Positions 8,901 to 18,770 are shown, counted from the first letter of the stretch. The stretch: DNA of 41,067 nucleotides from Rathayibacter sp. SD072 (GCF_017355185.1 NZ_JADILJ010000033.1:1-41067), one strand, 5' to 3'. Program-made: numbers and translations. Notes: generated from the sequence alone by a model not told the origin.

Positions 8901-9371
8901 CGCGAAGATCGGGAACCCGATCCCCTCCGCTCCGGCGACGAGCTCGTCGAGATCGCGGGAGGCAGGAGTGGAGCGCAGCACCGGCACGCCGGCCGCGGTG
9001 GCGTGCTCCTTGGCCGTGACCTTGTTCCCCGCCATCTCGAGCACCCGTGCGGGTGGCCCGATGAAGGTGATGCCCGCCTCCGCCGCAGCACGCGCGAGCT
9101 CGGGGTTCTCGGAGAGGAAGCCGTAGCCGGGGTAGATCGCGTCGGCGCCGCACTCGCGTGCCACCCGGATGATCTCGGAGACGTCGAGGTACGCGCGGAC
9201 CGGGTGCCCCTTCTCGCCGATCTGGTACGCCTCGTCGGCCTTCAGCCGGTGCAGCGAGTTGCGATCCTCGTAGGGGAACACCGCCACCGTGCGCGCACCG
9301 AGTTCGTAGGCGGCGCGGAACGCCCGGATCGCGATCTCGCCGCGATTGGCCACAAGGATCTTCGAGAACAC
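5964..9371 (-). CDS. pyc: Pyruvate carboxylase
   Basis: A 1135-residue single-chain biotin enzyme that carboxylates pyruvate to oxaloacetate with ATP and bicarbonate. The order is the normal one: biotin carboxylase at about 1-450 (ILVANRGEIAIR start, GGGGRGMR ATP loop), carboxyltransferase at about 530-800 (TTFRDAHQSLLATR, metal-binding VHVHTHDTPGG), and a biotinyl domain at the end with EAMKME, whose Lys near 1096 is the biotinylation site. Length fits the family. The GTG start has AAGGA 6 nt upstream. It diverges from the ParA gene at 9512. With ppc 5 kb away the cell has two anaplerotic carboxylases. Confidence 0.97.
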   Translation of the reverse strand: MFSKILVANRGEIAIRAFRAAYELGARTVAVFPYEDRNSLHRLKADEAYQIGEKGHPVRAYLDVSEIIRVARECGADAIYPGYGFLSENPELARAAAEAGITFIGPPARVLEMAGNKVTAKEHATAAGVPVLRSTPASRDLDELVAGAEGIGFPIFAKAVAGGGGRGMRRVDAPEDLRAALEAAMREADSAFGDPTMFLEQAVVRPRHIEVQILADATGETVHLFERDCSVQRRHQKVVEIAPAPNLDEATRQAMHRDAIAFARSIGYVNAGTVEFLLDTAGERAGEHVFIEMNPRIQVEHTVTEEVTDVDLVASQMRIAFGQTLAELGLTQGELRLHGAALQCRITTEDPAAGFRPDTGRITTYRSPGGGGIRLDGGTINPGAQISPHFDSMLAKLTCRGRDFEAAVGRAKRALAEFRIRGVSTNIPFLQAVLEDPSFAVGDLSTSFIDERPGLLAGRESRDRGTKLLTWLAEVTVNQPHGARPPGLPPVDKLPAVDLSAPAPTGSRQRLLELGPRGFAAALRAQTALAVTDTTFRDAHQSLLATRVRSRDLVAAAPSVARLTPQLLSVEAWGGATYDVALRFLGEDPWERLDALRSALPNVAIQMLLRGRNTVGYTPYPTEVTDAFVQEAAASGIDVFRIFDALNDVSQMRPAIDAVLATGTTLAEVAVCYTGDLLDPAENLYTLDYYLRLAEQIVEAGAHVLAIKDMAGLLRPYAAARLVEALRTRFDLPVHVHTHDTPGGQLATLLAAAEAGADAVDAASAPMAGTTSQPSLSALVAALAHTPRDTGLDLGAVSDLEPYWEAVRRLYRPFESGLPGPTGRVYRHEIPGGQLSNLRQQAIALGLADRFEVVEDLYAAANGILGRVPKVTPSSKVVGDLALHLAAVDADPADFAENPQNYDIPDSVVGFMAGELGELPGGWPEPFRSRVLEGRDVRIAVADVSEQDRAVLGGDDAAARRATLNRLLFPGPSEQFLGVREAYGDVSALDTADYLYGLRQGEEHVVEMSRGVRLYVGLEAVGDADDQGMRTVMTTLNGQLRPVFVRDRTITVETTSAERADRSDPGQVAAPFAGVVTLKVAVGDRIAVGAAVATIEAMKMEAAITTPVAGTVRRLAVPATQQVDAGDLLVVVDPS

Positions 9372-9511
9372 AGCAGTCCTTCGGGTCGGTCCTCCGCGGG
9401 CGACGAGGAGCCGGGGCCACGACGTCGGGACCCCTGCATCCGCCTCCCCGGCGGTGGGCGCGCAGGGAACGGTTAGGTTCTCCCACCCTAGTGAAAGTAA
9501 AGTAACCAGCC

Positions 9512-10321
9512 ATGCATGTACTCAGCGTGAGCTCCCTCAAGGGCGGCGTCGGCAAGACCACGGTGACCCTCGGCCTCGCGTCCGCCGCGTTCTCCAAGGG
9601 TCTGCGAACGCTCGTGGTCGACCTCGACCCCCAGTCCGACGTCTCCACCGGGATGGACATCAATGTCGCCGGTCATCTGAACATCGCCGACGTGCTCACG
9701 TCGCCGAAGGAGAAGATCGTCCGCTCGGCCATCGCCCCCTCCGGATGGACGAAGGAGCACCACGGCACGATCGACGTGCTGATCGGCAGTCCCTCCGCGA
9801 TCAACTTCGACGGACCGCACCCGAGCATCCGCGACATCTGGAAGCTGGAGGAGGCGCTGGCGAGCGTCGAGGCCGACTACGACCTCGTGCTCATCGACTG
9901 CGCTCCGTCGCTCAACGCGCTCACGCGCACGGCCTGGGCGGCGAGCGACCGCGTCGCCGTCGTCACCGAGCCCGGCCTCTTCTCGGTGGCCGCGGCCGAC
10001 CGCGCTCTGCGCGCCATCGAGGAGATCCGGCGCGGCCTGAGCCCCCGGCTCCAGCCGCTCGGCATCATCGTCAACCGTGCCCGCGTGCAGTCGCTCGAGC
10101 ACCAGTTCCGGATCAAGGAGCTGCGCGACATGTTCGGCCCGCTGGTCCTCAGCCCTCAGCTGCCCGAGCGCACGTCGCTCCAGCAGGCGCAGGGCGCGGC
10201 GAAGCCGGTGCACGTGTGGCCCGGCGAGAGCGCCCAGGAGATGGCGCACAACTTCGATCTGCTGCTGGACCGGGTCATCCGGACCGGCCGCATCGGCGAG
10301 CAGGTTCCGGCGGCGAAGTAG
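9512..10321 (+). CDS. Orphan ParA-family ATPase
   Basis: A 269-residue deviant-Walker ATPase: SSLKGGVGKTTVTLG at residues 7-21, DLDPQSD near 43, and LVLIDCAPSLN near 128. There is no N-terminal HTH, so it resembles Soj/MipZ-type chromosomal ParA proteins rather than plasmid repressors. No ParB gene or parS-like cluster is visible in the window. The ATG start lacks a clear Shine-Dalgarno. TAAAGT at 9498-9503 lies 8 nt upstream and could be a -10 element for a near-leaderless mRNA. It diverges from pyc and converges on the resR-like gene. Its cargo is unknown. Confidence 0.85.
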   Translation: MHVLSVSSLKGGVGKTTVTLGLASAAFSKGLRTLVVDLDPQSDVSTGMDINVAGHLNIADVLTSPKEKIVRSAIAPSGWTKEHHGTIDVLIGSPSAINFDGPHPSIRDIWKLEEALASVEADYDLVLIDCAPSLNALTRTAWAASDRVAVVTEPGLFSVAAADRALRAIEEIRRGLSPRLQPLGIIVNRARVQSLEHQFRIKELRDMFGPLVLSPQLPERTSLQQAQGAAKPVHVWPGESAQEMAHNFDLLLDRVIRTGRIGEQVPAAK

Positions 10322-10342
10322 CGCCTCCCCCGTCTCGATCAC

Positions 10343-10368
10343 GGCGTCGCAGCTCCGGCTGCGGCGCC
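10343..10368 (+). terminator. Hairpin after the ParA gene
   Basis: An 11-bp stem with one G-U pair (10343-10353 with 10358-10368) closes on a TCCG tetraloop, 21 bp past the stop. There is no strong T-run. The position between convergent genes supports a terminator role. Confidence 0.5.
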
Positions 10369-10459
10369 GCCGTCGTCGGGCGGGGTGCGCGGCCGGAAAG
10401 CGGCACGGCGCCGGGGTGCGAGACGCGTCGGATCTCGACACGCCCGTGGTGCGGAGCGG

Positions 10460-11005
10460 TCAGCCGACCTTGCGGGAGGCGCGGCGCTGGGCGAGCTCGT
10501 CCGTCGGATCGACGGCCTGGTCGCCGAGGTCGACGAGGCTGGACTCGACCTCGCGGAGCACCTTGCCGACGGCGATGCCGAAGACGCCCTGCCCGCGGCT
10601 GAGGAGGTCGATGACCTCGTCGTTGGAGGTGCAGAGGTAGACGCTCGCCCCGTCGCTCATCAGCGTGGTCTGAGCGAGGTCGTCGACCCCGGACTCGCGG
10701 AGCTGGTTGACGGCCGTGCGGATCTGCTGGAGCGAGATGCCGGTGTCGAGGAGTCGCTTCACGAGCTTGAGCACGAGGATGTCGCGGAAGCCGTAGAGGC
10801 GCTGCGTGCCCGAGCCGGAGGCCCCTCGCACCGTCGGCTCGACGAGCTCGGTGCGCGCCCAGTAATCGAGCTGGCGGTAGGTGATGCCCGCGGCACGAGC
10901 CGCGACGGCACCGCGGTACCCCGCGTGCGCGTCGAGATCGGGCAGTCCGTCGGTGAACAGGACGAGGTCGCGCTGGCCGCTGACGTCGCGGCTGACTTCT
11001 CTCAT
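10460..11005 (-). CDS. MerR-family regulator, ResR (Rv1830)-like
   Basis: A 181-residue protein with an N-terminal winged HTH of MerR type: GITYRQLDYWARTELVEPT near residues 40-58, then GSGTQRLYGFRDILVLKLVKRLLDTGISLQQIR. No effector-binding domain of classic MerR type follows. The second half (SDGASVYLC, GQGVFGIAVGK) matches the conserved actinobacterial family that includes M. tuberculosis Rv1830 (ResR), linked to growth and division control. The ATG at 11005 is preferred because GGAAGG lies 8 nt upstream. An in-frame ATG at 11089 would add 28 residues and has only a weak, close ribosome site. It is the last gene of the pgsA-garA-ftsR-resR run. The bifunctional nuclease gene found between the two MerR genes in mycobacteria is absent. 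Confidence 0.88.
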   Translation of the reverse strand: MREVSRDVSGQRDLVLFTDGLPDLDAHAGYRGAVAARAAGITYRQLDYWARTELVEPTVRGASGSGTQRLYGFRDILVLKLVKRLLDTGISLQQIRTAVNQLRESGVDDLAQTTLMSDGASVYLCTSNDEVIDLLSRGQGVFGIAVGKVLREVESSLVDLGDQAVDPTDELAQRRASRKVG

Positions 11006-11127
11006 CCCGTGGCCTTCCGGATCCGAAACGCCGGATCGTCCGAACGCGCTCCCTACGGTACTCACCCGGGGGTGCCGAGTAAACGACATCGGCTCCCGGG
11101 CCGCGGCGTGTCGTCGCGGCGGTCGGA

Positions 11128-11832
11128 TCAGGAGCGCGAGATCCGCGTGAGGGCGCTGCGGACCATCGCCTGGCGGATGGTGCCCAGCTGCGCGGCGAGC
11201 CCCATCGCGTTCTCGGCGGCTCCCGCCGATCCGGAGGCGTCGCCCCGGCGCGCACTGGAGGCGACGACGCTCTCGATGAGCGACATCTCGCGCTCGACGG
11301 CGACGCGGAGCGGACGGAGGTGGCGTGGCTCGATGCCCGAGCGGCCGAGCTCGACGAGGGCCTTGAGGGTCGTCACGGCCTCCTCGCCGTAGAACTCGCC
11401 GCCGCGCACGAGGCCGGCGGCGATCGCCTCCTGGAGGAGGGCGGGGCTCGCGCCGGCCTCCTGTGCGAGCTGATCGCGGGTGAGCCGCGTGGCGGGAGCG
11501 AGGAGCGAGGCGGGGCCGCCGCCCACTCCGCTCGGGAGCACCGGCTCGCGGCCCGCGTCGACGTCGTCCAGGTAGCCCCGGATGACCTTGAGCGGGAGGT
11601 AGTGGTCGCGCTGGAGCGCCAGGATCATGCGCAGGCGCTCGACGTCGGCCGAGGAGAACTTGCGGTAGCCGGACTCGGTGCGGGCCGGCGAGACGAGTCC
11701 CTGCTCCTCGAGGAAGCGCAGCTTCGACGGGGTGACGTCCGGGAACTCCGTCGTCAGCCGGGACAGGACCTGCCCGATGCTCAGCAGAGCGGCCGGACCG
11801 GACGCGATCGCCCGGGCGGTGGATCGCCCCAC
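11128..11832 (-). CDS. ftsR: MerR-family regulator, FtsR (Rv1828)-like
   Basis: A 234-residue protein with an N-terminal MerR-type HTH: LLSIGQVLSRLTTEFPDVTPSKLRFLEEQGLVSPARTESGYRKFSSADVERLR spans about residues 16-70 and gives the DNA-binding fold, followed by QRDHYLPLKVIRGYLD. The C-terminal helical half (GVEPRHLR-like GIEPRHLRPLRVAVERE) is typical of Rv1828 of M. tuberculosis and FtsR of C. glutamicum, which controls ftsZ. The start is GTG, 3 nt after the garA stop, with only a weak ribosome site, so coupling to garA translation is likely. An ftsZ target is inferred from the family and is not visible here. Confidence 0.88.
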   Translation of the reverse strand: MGRSTARAIASGPAALLSIGQVLSRLTTEFPDVTPSKLRFLEEQGLVSPARTESGYRKFSSADVERLRMILALQRDHYLPLKVIRGYLDDVDAGREPVLPSGVGGGPASLLAPATRLTRDQLAQEAGASPALLQEAIAAGLVRGGEFYGEEAVTTLKALVELGRSGIEPRHLRPLRVAVEREMSLIESVVASSARRGDASGSAGAAENAMGLAAQLGTIRQAMVRSALTRISRS

Positions 11833-11835
11833 GGT

Positions 11836-12327
11836 CTACGCGTCCGGAGCGGCGACGAGGTCGGCGCGGGACGCGTAGAAGGTGAGTCGGAACTTGCCGA
11901 CCTGCACCTCGGAGCCGTCGGTGAGGAGTGCGGATTCGATGCGCACGCCGTCGAAGTAGGTGCCGTTGAGCGAGCCGAGGTCGCGGACCTCGAAGCCGGT
12001 GCCGCGACGGACGAACTCCGCGTGGCGGCGCGAGACGGTGACGTCGTCGAGGAAGATGCCCGCGTCGGGGTGGCGGCCGACGGTGGTCGAATCGGTGTCG
12101 AGGAGGAAGCGCGCTCCGGTGTTGGGACCGCGGCGGACCACCAGCAGGGCGGATCCCGAGGGGAGCGCGCGCACCGCCTCGGCCTCCTCGCGGGAGGCGC
12201 GGTTGTCGAGCGCAGCGAGCTGCGCACCGATGTCGTCGGTGAACGTGAGCGTCGTGTCGGTCGAGGGCTCGACGGACTCGGACTTCAGCGGTTCGGTGGA
12301 TGATGCTCCACGCACGGGCTCGGCCAA
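11836..12327 (-). CDS. garA: FHA-domain regulator of GarA/OdhI type
   Basis: A 163-residue protein. The N-terminal tail contains STDTTLTF, with Thr25-Thr26 aligning to the kinase-target ETTS motif of GarA/OdhI. The FHA domain (about 60-150) has GRHPDAGIFLDDVTVSRRHAEF and the SLNGTY loop, both phosphothreonine-binding hallmarks. In mycobacteria and corynebacteria this protein, when unphosphorylated, inhibits 2-oxoglutarate dehydrogenase and changes glutamate metabolism, and Ser/Thr kinases (PknB/PknG) relieve it. The start is an unusual TTG, made credible by AGGAGGT about 6 nt upstream that overlaps the pgsA stop. No kinase gene is in the window. Confidence 0.92.
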   Translation of the reverse strand: MAEPVRGASSTEPLKSESVEPSTDTTLTFTDDIGAQLAALDNRASREEAEAVRALPSGSALLVVRRGPNTGARFLLDTDSTTVGRHPDAGIFLDDVTVSRRHAEFVRRGTGFEVRDLGSLNGTYFDGVRIESALLTDGSEVQVGKFRLTFYASRADLVAAPDA

Positions 12328-12337
12328 GACGTACCTC

Positions 12338-12958
12338 CTATCCGTTCAGCGTATCGGAATCCGGGCGGGCGCCGGACCCGGAGTTCTCGTCGCGCACCCC
12401 CCGGACGAGCCCGGCAGTCTGCACGGCGTAGACGACGCCGGCCCACCAGTAGAGGAACGCGCCCCACAGCGCGAAGGCCCACGCGATCGGCAGCGAGGCA
12501 GGGGCGAGGGCCGGGAACGCCTGCCCGAGCATGATCAACGGCAGCGCGTAGAACAGGCAGAAGGTGGCGAACTTGCCCAGGTGGTGCACGGGCAGCGGCC
12601 CGTACCCCGTGTTGGCCAGGATCACGGCGAGGACGACGAGCATCAGATCGCGGGCGACCAGCACCGCGACCAGCCACCACGGCACGAGCTCGCGGAAGGC
12701 CAGGCCGAGCACCGTCGCGAAGATGTAGAGGCGGTCGGCGGCCGGATCGAGGATCCGCCCGAGGCGCGTCATCTGGTCGAAGCGGCGCGCGATCCAGCCG
12801 TCGAGGTAGTCGGTGAGGCTCGAGACCACGAGGGTGAGCAGCGCCAGCGCGTCCTCCCCCTCGATCACGAGGACGAGGAAGACCGGCACCAGGGCGAGGC
12901 GGACCATGCTCAGGACGTTCGGCACCGTCCAGATCCGGTCCTCCCCCGTGCGCGCCAT
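12338..12958 (-). CDS. CDP-alcohol phosphatidyltransferase (PgsA-like)
   Basis: A 206-residue membrane enzyme of phospholipid synthesis. The complete CDP-alcohol motif DYLDGWIAR-x8-GRILDPAAD lies near residues 49-74, supplying the metal-binding and catalytic aspartates. Several hydrophobic segments (about 18-36, 80-96, 100-118, 126-146, 152-178) form the membrane core. The acceptor (glycerol-3-phosphate, inositol phosphate or other) cannot be decided from this motif. It is first in the pgsA-garA-ftsR-resR run, and its stop overlaps the garA ribosome site. It has a leaderless-type promoter (TAGGCT, 6 nt before ATG). The garA linkage is also seen around Rv1822-Rv1828 in mycobacteria. Confidence 0.9.
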   Translation of the reverse strand: MARTGEDRIWTVPNVLSMVRLALVPVFLVLVIEGEDALALLTLVVSSLTDYLDGWIARRFDQMTRLGRILDPAADRLYIFATVLGLAFRELVPWWLVAVLVARDLMLVVLAVILANTGYGPLPVHHLGKFATFCLFYALPLIMLGQAFPALAPASLPIAWAFALWGAFLYWWAGVVYAVQTAGLVRGVRDENSGSGARPDSDTLNG

Positions 12959-12964
12959 GCGTCC

Positions 12965-12970
12965 AGCCTA
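12965..12970 (-). promoter_or_regulatory. -10-like TAGGCT, leaderless arrangement for pgsA-like gene
   Basis: On the minus strand TAGGCT is followed by 6 nt (GGACGC) and then the ATG at 12958, so a transcript would begin at or within a base or two of the start codon. No convincing -35 at 16-18 bp. Confidence 0.5.
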
Positions 12971-12992
12971 CGGGCGGGCTCCCGGCGCGCGG

Positions 12993-14456
12993 TCAGCGCT
13001 TGTCGCGCCAGACCCGCTCGAACGGCAGGCGCCACGCGTGCGGCGCGATCAGCTGGTGGATCGCGTTGGGGCCCCACGAGCCGGGGGCGTAGAGGCGCAC
13101 GGGCGGCGGGTCCTGGAGCAGGGGGGCCGACACCTCCCACAGCCGCTCGATGCCCTCGGCGGTCGTGAAGAGGGTGTGATCCCCGCGCATCGCGTCGAGG
13201 ATCAGGCGCTCGTAGGCCTCGAGGGCGTCTCCCGCGCGATCGGTCTCCTGCAGCGCGAACTGCATGCTGAGCTTGTCCAGGCGCATGCCGGGGCCCGGGC
13301 GCTTGCCGTAGAAGGACAGCGAGACCTTGGAGGCGTCGGCGAGGTCGAACGTGAGGTGGTCCGGCCCGTGGGCACCGACTCCGGAGCCCTGCGGGAACAT
13401 GCTCTTCGGGGGTTCGCGGAACGCGATCGAGATGATGCGCTGGCCCTCGGCCATGCGCTTGCCGGTGCGGAGGTAGAACGGCACCCCCGCCCAGCGCCAG
13501 TTGTCGATCTCGCACTTGAGCGCGACGAAGGTGTCGGTCTCGGAGTCGGGGGCCACCCCCGGCTCCTCGCGGTAGCCGATGTACTGGCCGCGCACGACGT
13601 TCTCGGGGTTCAGCGGGCGCATCGAGCGGAAGACCTTGTTCTTCTCCTCGCTGATGGCCTGCGGCTCGAGCGCCGTGGGTGGCTCCATCGCCATGAACGC
13701 GAGCACCTGGAAGAGGTGGGTGACGACCATGTCCTTATAGGCGCCGGTCGACTCGTAGAACTCGGCACGCCGGTCCAGCGTCAGCTTCTCGGGGATGTCG
13801 ATCTGGACGTGGTCGATGAAGTTGCGGTTCCAGATCGGCTCGAAGAGGCCGTTGGCGAAGCGGAAGGCGAGGATGTTCTGCGCCGGCTCCTTGCCCAGGA
13901 AGTGGTCGATCCGGAAGATCTGCTCCTCGTCGAACGTCTCGTGCAGCTCGGCGTTGAGGACGACGGCGCTCTCGAGGTCGACGCCGAAGGGCTTCTCCAT
14001 GATGATGCGGGAGCGCTCGACGAGGCCGGCCTCGGCGAGCATCCGGACGACCGACAGGGCGGCCTTGGGCGGCACGCTGAGGTAGTGGAGCCGGCTGACG
14101 TCCGGGCCCAGCTCCTTCTCGGCCGACATCACAGCCTCGGCGAGAGCCGCCGGGCCCGCCGACTGCGGGACGTAGCAGAGCTTCGACGCGAACTCGTCCC
14201 ACTGGGCGCGGGTCAGCGAGCGGCTGCCGAACTCGTCGTAGGCCAGTTTCGCGAACGCGCGGAACGACTCGTCGTCGTGCTCCTCGAGGGAGGTCCCGAC
14301 GATCCGGACGTCCGGCGCGAGGGAGGACAGCGCGAGGTGCGCCATGCCCGGGATGAGCTTGCGCCGGGCCAGATCGCCGACCGCACCGAAGAGCACGACG
14401 ACGTGGGGCGCGGCCTGCTCGGTCTGGACGGCGGGCGCTGAGGGTGCGGGTGTCAC
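12993..14456 (-). CDS. zwf: Glucose-6-phosphate 1-dehydrogenase
   Basis: A 487-residue enzyme for the first oxidative step of the pentose phosphate pathway, making NADPH. The nucleotide-binding GAVGDLARRKL is near residues 21-31 and the substrate/active-site motif RIDHFLGKEPAQNIL near 180-194. The rest (NRNFIDHVQIDIPE, FYLRTGKRM, AYERLILDAMRGDHTLF) follows the family. I chose the GTG at 14456 because GGAGG sits 7 nt upstream. Open reading upstream overlaps ppc in antisense and is not coding. It diverges from ppc with an 81-bp gap. There is no opcA, tal or pgl gene next to it, unlike the usual actinobacterial cluster. Confidence 0.95.
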   Translation of the reverse strand: MTPAPSAPAVQTEQAAPHVVVLFGAVGDLARRKLIPGMAHLALSSLAPDVRIVGTSLEEHDDESFRAFAKLAYDEFGSRSLTRAQWDEFASKLCYVPQSAGPAALAEAVMSAEKELGPDVSRLHYLSVPPKAALSVVRMLAEAGLVERSRIIMEKPFGVDLESAVVLNAELHETFDEEQIFRIDHFLGKEPAQNILAFRFANGLFEPIWNRNFIDHVQIDIPEKLTLDRRAEFYESTGAYKDMVVTHLFQVLAFMAMEPPTALEPQAISEEKNKVFRSMRPLNPENVVRGQYIGYREEPGVAPDSETDTFVALKCEIDNWRWAGVPFYLRTGKRMAEGQRIISIAFREPPKSMFPQGSGVGAHGPDHLTFDLADASKVSLSFYGKRPGPGMRLDKLSMQFALQETDRAGDALEAYERLILDAMRGDHTLFTTAEGIERLWEVSAPLLQDPPPVRLYAPGSWGPNAIHQLIAPHAWRLPFERVWRDKR

Positions 14457-14524
14457 GGTCACACCTCCGATCATTCCATTCCGAAACGGGACCGGGGCGT
14501 CATCTCCCGGATACGCACCGCCGC

Positions 14525-14530
14525 TAATGT
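14525..14530 (+). promoter_or_regulatory. -10-like TAATGT, leaderless arrangement for ppc
   Basis: TAATGT is followed by 7 nt and the GTG start of ppc. No Shine-Dalgarno is visible, which fits a leaderless mRNA. No clear -35. Confidence 0.45.
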
Positions 14531-14537
14531 CTCTCAC

Positions 14538-17213
<2,676 letters not shown>

Positions 17214-17223
17214 TCGAGTCCCT

Positions 17224-17274
17224 CGAACGACGGAACCCCCGCGACCCTCCGGTCGGCGGGGGTTCCGTCGTTCG
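17224..17274. terminator. Strong bidirectional terminator between ppc and trx
   Basis: CGAACGACGGAACCCCCGC (17224-17242) is perfectly complementary to 17256-17274, a 19-bp stem. The 13-nt interior can add GACC/GGTC, with a single bulged base. It separates convergent genes. No T-run is present, but stem length makes termination likely in both directions. Confidence 0.8.
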
Positions 17275-17318
17275 CGCTCGAGATCAGCCGATGGCGGTCG
17301 GGATCGGATCGGGCCCGA

Positions 17319-17726
17319 TCAGATCTGGGCGCCGTCGGCGAACTGCTCGGGGCCGGCGGCCGCCTGAGCGGCCTTCGCCTCGTCGTACTGGCGGCGCACC
17401 TCGACCATGTCGAGGCCGCGGACCTGCTCGATCAGGTTGTCGAGTGCGGGAGCGGGGAGGGCGCCGGGCTGCGCCATCAGCGGGATGCCGTCGCGGTAGA
17501 CGACGAGGGTCGGGATGGAGGAGATGCCGTAGCTCGCGGCGAGCTGCTGCTGATCCTCGGTGTCGACCTTCGCGAAGACGATGTCGGAGTTCTTGTCGCT
17601 CGACGCCTCGAAGACCGGGGCGAACTGGCGGCACGGGCCGCACCAGGCCGCCCAGAAGTCGATGAGGACGATGCCGTCGGAGACGGTCTCGTCGTGGGAG
17701 TCGAGGGTCATCGCAGTCGTAGCCAT
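17319..17726 (-). CDS. Thioredoxin with C-terminal extension
   Basis: A 135-residue thioredoxin fold. The active site WAAWCGPCRQ is near residues 26-35, the cis-Pro in SIPTLVVY near 72-79, and the buried Asp in VLIDFW. About 30 residues (VEVRRQYDEAKAAQAAAGPEQ) extend the usual 105-residue fold as a charged helix. It should act as a cytosolic disulfide reductase. The ATG at 17726 is chosen over the internal one at 17711, which has no ribosome site. It follows the Nudix gene on the same strand after 28 bp, so the two are probably co-transcribed. No thioredoxin reductase is adjacent. Confidence 0.92.
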   Translation of the reverse strand: MATTAMTLDSHDETVSDGIVLIDFWAAWCGPCRQFAPVFEASSDKNSDIVFAKVDTEDQQQLAASYGISSIPTLVVYRDGIPLMAQPGALPAPALDNLIEQVRGLDMVEVRRQYDEAKAAQAAAGPEQFADGAQI

Positions 17727-17754
17727 GCCGGTTCCAACCCCCGACGGCGCGCGG

Positions 17755-18699
17755 CTATTCCCGGTGGCCCGCGTGGTCCTCCGCGGCGAGGCGGTCGAGC
17801 AGGGCGCGGGGCCCGACGGCGCTCGCTCCGAGCGCCTCGATGCGGGCGACGAGCTCGCGGTCGGCGGTGACGACGCGGGCGGGGGCGTGCAGGCCCGCGA
17901 CCAGGGCGACGATCGCGTCGTCGCCGGACCCCTCGGCCGACTCGATGCGGAGGCGGCCCGGCGCGGACGCGGCGAGGGCCGCACCGGTACCGGCGTCGCG
18001 CGCGGCCCCCTCGAGCACGACCGCGATCAGCGGCCAGACCCGGTCGGCGTCGACGCCGAGCACGGCTCCGGGCAGTCCGTCGACGCTCAGCCGGGCGAGG
18101 CCGAGCAGGAGCCGCTCGGCCGCTCCGGCGCGGTCGCGCCACCAGCCGTCGGGCCGGGAGCCGACGACGTTCGCGGCATCGACGACGAGCACCGGCAGCG
18201 CTGCATCGAGGTCGCGGAGCCCGGTCCAGGAGGCGCCGAAGCCCGGATGCAGCGGGAGCGAGTCCACGTCGTCCGGAGCGACCCAGCGCAGCTCGGTGCT
18301 CTCGGCATCGGTGATCACGGGCTCGAAGTGCTCGAGCGCGTGCGCGAGGACCGTCGTGTAGCTCCACGGCCCGATGGTCACGACGCTCGCGGCATCGGGC
18401 ACGACGATCGCGACCGGGACGCCCGCCTCCTCGGCCGACTCCCGCAGGGCCGCCTCGAAGGCGCTCTCCTCCGGGTGCCGTGCGCCGCCGGGCAGACCCC
18501 AGGTGCCGCCGAAGTGGCTCCACGCGACGCGGTGCTGCAGGAGGATGCGGCCGTCGGGATCGCGCAGCAGCAGCCCGGCGGCGCCGAAGCGGCCCCAGAA
18601 CCGGCGCCCGTCCCCGATCTCGACCCAGCCGTCGCCGAGCGACGCGTCGAAGGGGTGGCGCGGAAGGGCGGCGTCGCCGCCGCTGTCGTTGCCGGTCAT
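17755..18699 (-). CDS. Nudix hydrolase fused to a NYN/PIN-like domain
   Basis: A 314-residue two-part protein. Residues about 35-160 are a Nudix domain with the box GGARHPEESAFEAALRESAEEAGV near 71-94 (G-x5-E-x7-RE-x2-EE), which cleaves nucleoside diphosphates linked to another group. From about 168 a second domain starts with LPVLVVDAANVVGSRPDGWW and ends with DDAIVALVAGL, RVVTADRELVARIEALGA and a GPRALLDRL tail. This pattern of spaced acidic residues resembles NYN/PIN-like (YacP-type) RNases, an assignment made by eye. The linked gene downstream is thioredoxin. The ATG has a GGAGGG one base upstream and a -10-like CAGGCT 7 nt upstream, so leader status is unclear. Substrates are unknown. 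Confidence 0.8.
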   Translation of the reverse strand: MTGNDSGGDAALPRHPFDASLGDGWVEIGDGRRFWGRFGAAGLLLRDPDGRILLQHRVAWSHFGGTWGLPGGARHPEESAFEAALRESAEEAGVPVAIVVPDAASVVTIGPWSYTTVLAHALEHFEPVITDAESTELRWVAPDDVDSLPLHPGFGASWTGLRDLDAALPVLVVDAANVVGSRPDGWWRDRAGAAERLLLGLARLSVDGLPGAVLGVDADRVWPLIAVVLEGAARDAGTGAALAASAPGRLRIESAEGSGDDAIVALVAGLHAPARVVTADRELVARIEALGASAVGPRALLDRLAAEDHAGHRE

Positions 18700-18758
18700 G
18701 CCCTCCAGCCTGGCACACCGCGCCGGGCGAGCCGGACGGCGGGACGCCGTGTGACTGG

Positions 18759-18764
18759 CAGAAT
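18759..18764 (+). promoter_or_regulatory. -10-like CAGAAT, leaderless arrangement for VanZ gene
   Basis: CAGAAT followed by CGGACG (6 nt) and the ATG at 18771. The first base deviates from TANNNT. No Shine-Dalgarno is present. Confidence 0.35.
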
Positions 18765-18770
18765 CGGACG

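Noticed and set aside
5964-9371. Biotin- or other riboswitch upstream of pyc
   Set aside because: The 140-bp gap to the ParA gene shows no conserved riboswitch core that I can recognise, only ordinary ribosome sites and weak promoter-like sequence.
5652-9476. A very long open frame on the plus strand antisense to pyc
   Set aside because: It mirrors the pyc codons; the protein is Arg/Glu/Val/Gly-rich with no domains. pyc is unmistakable on the other strand. Long antisense frames are expected at this GC content.
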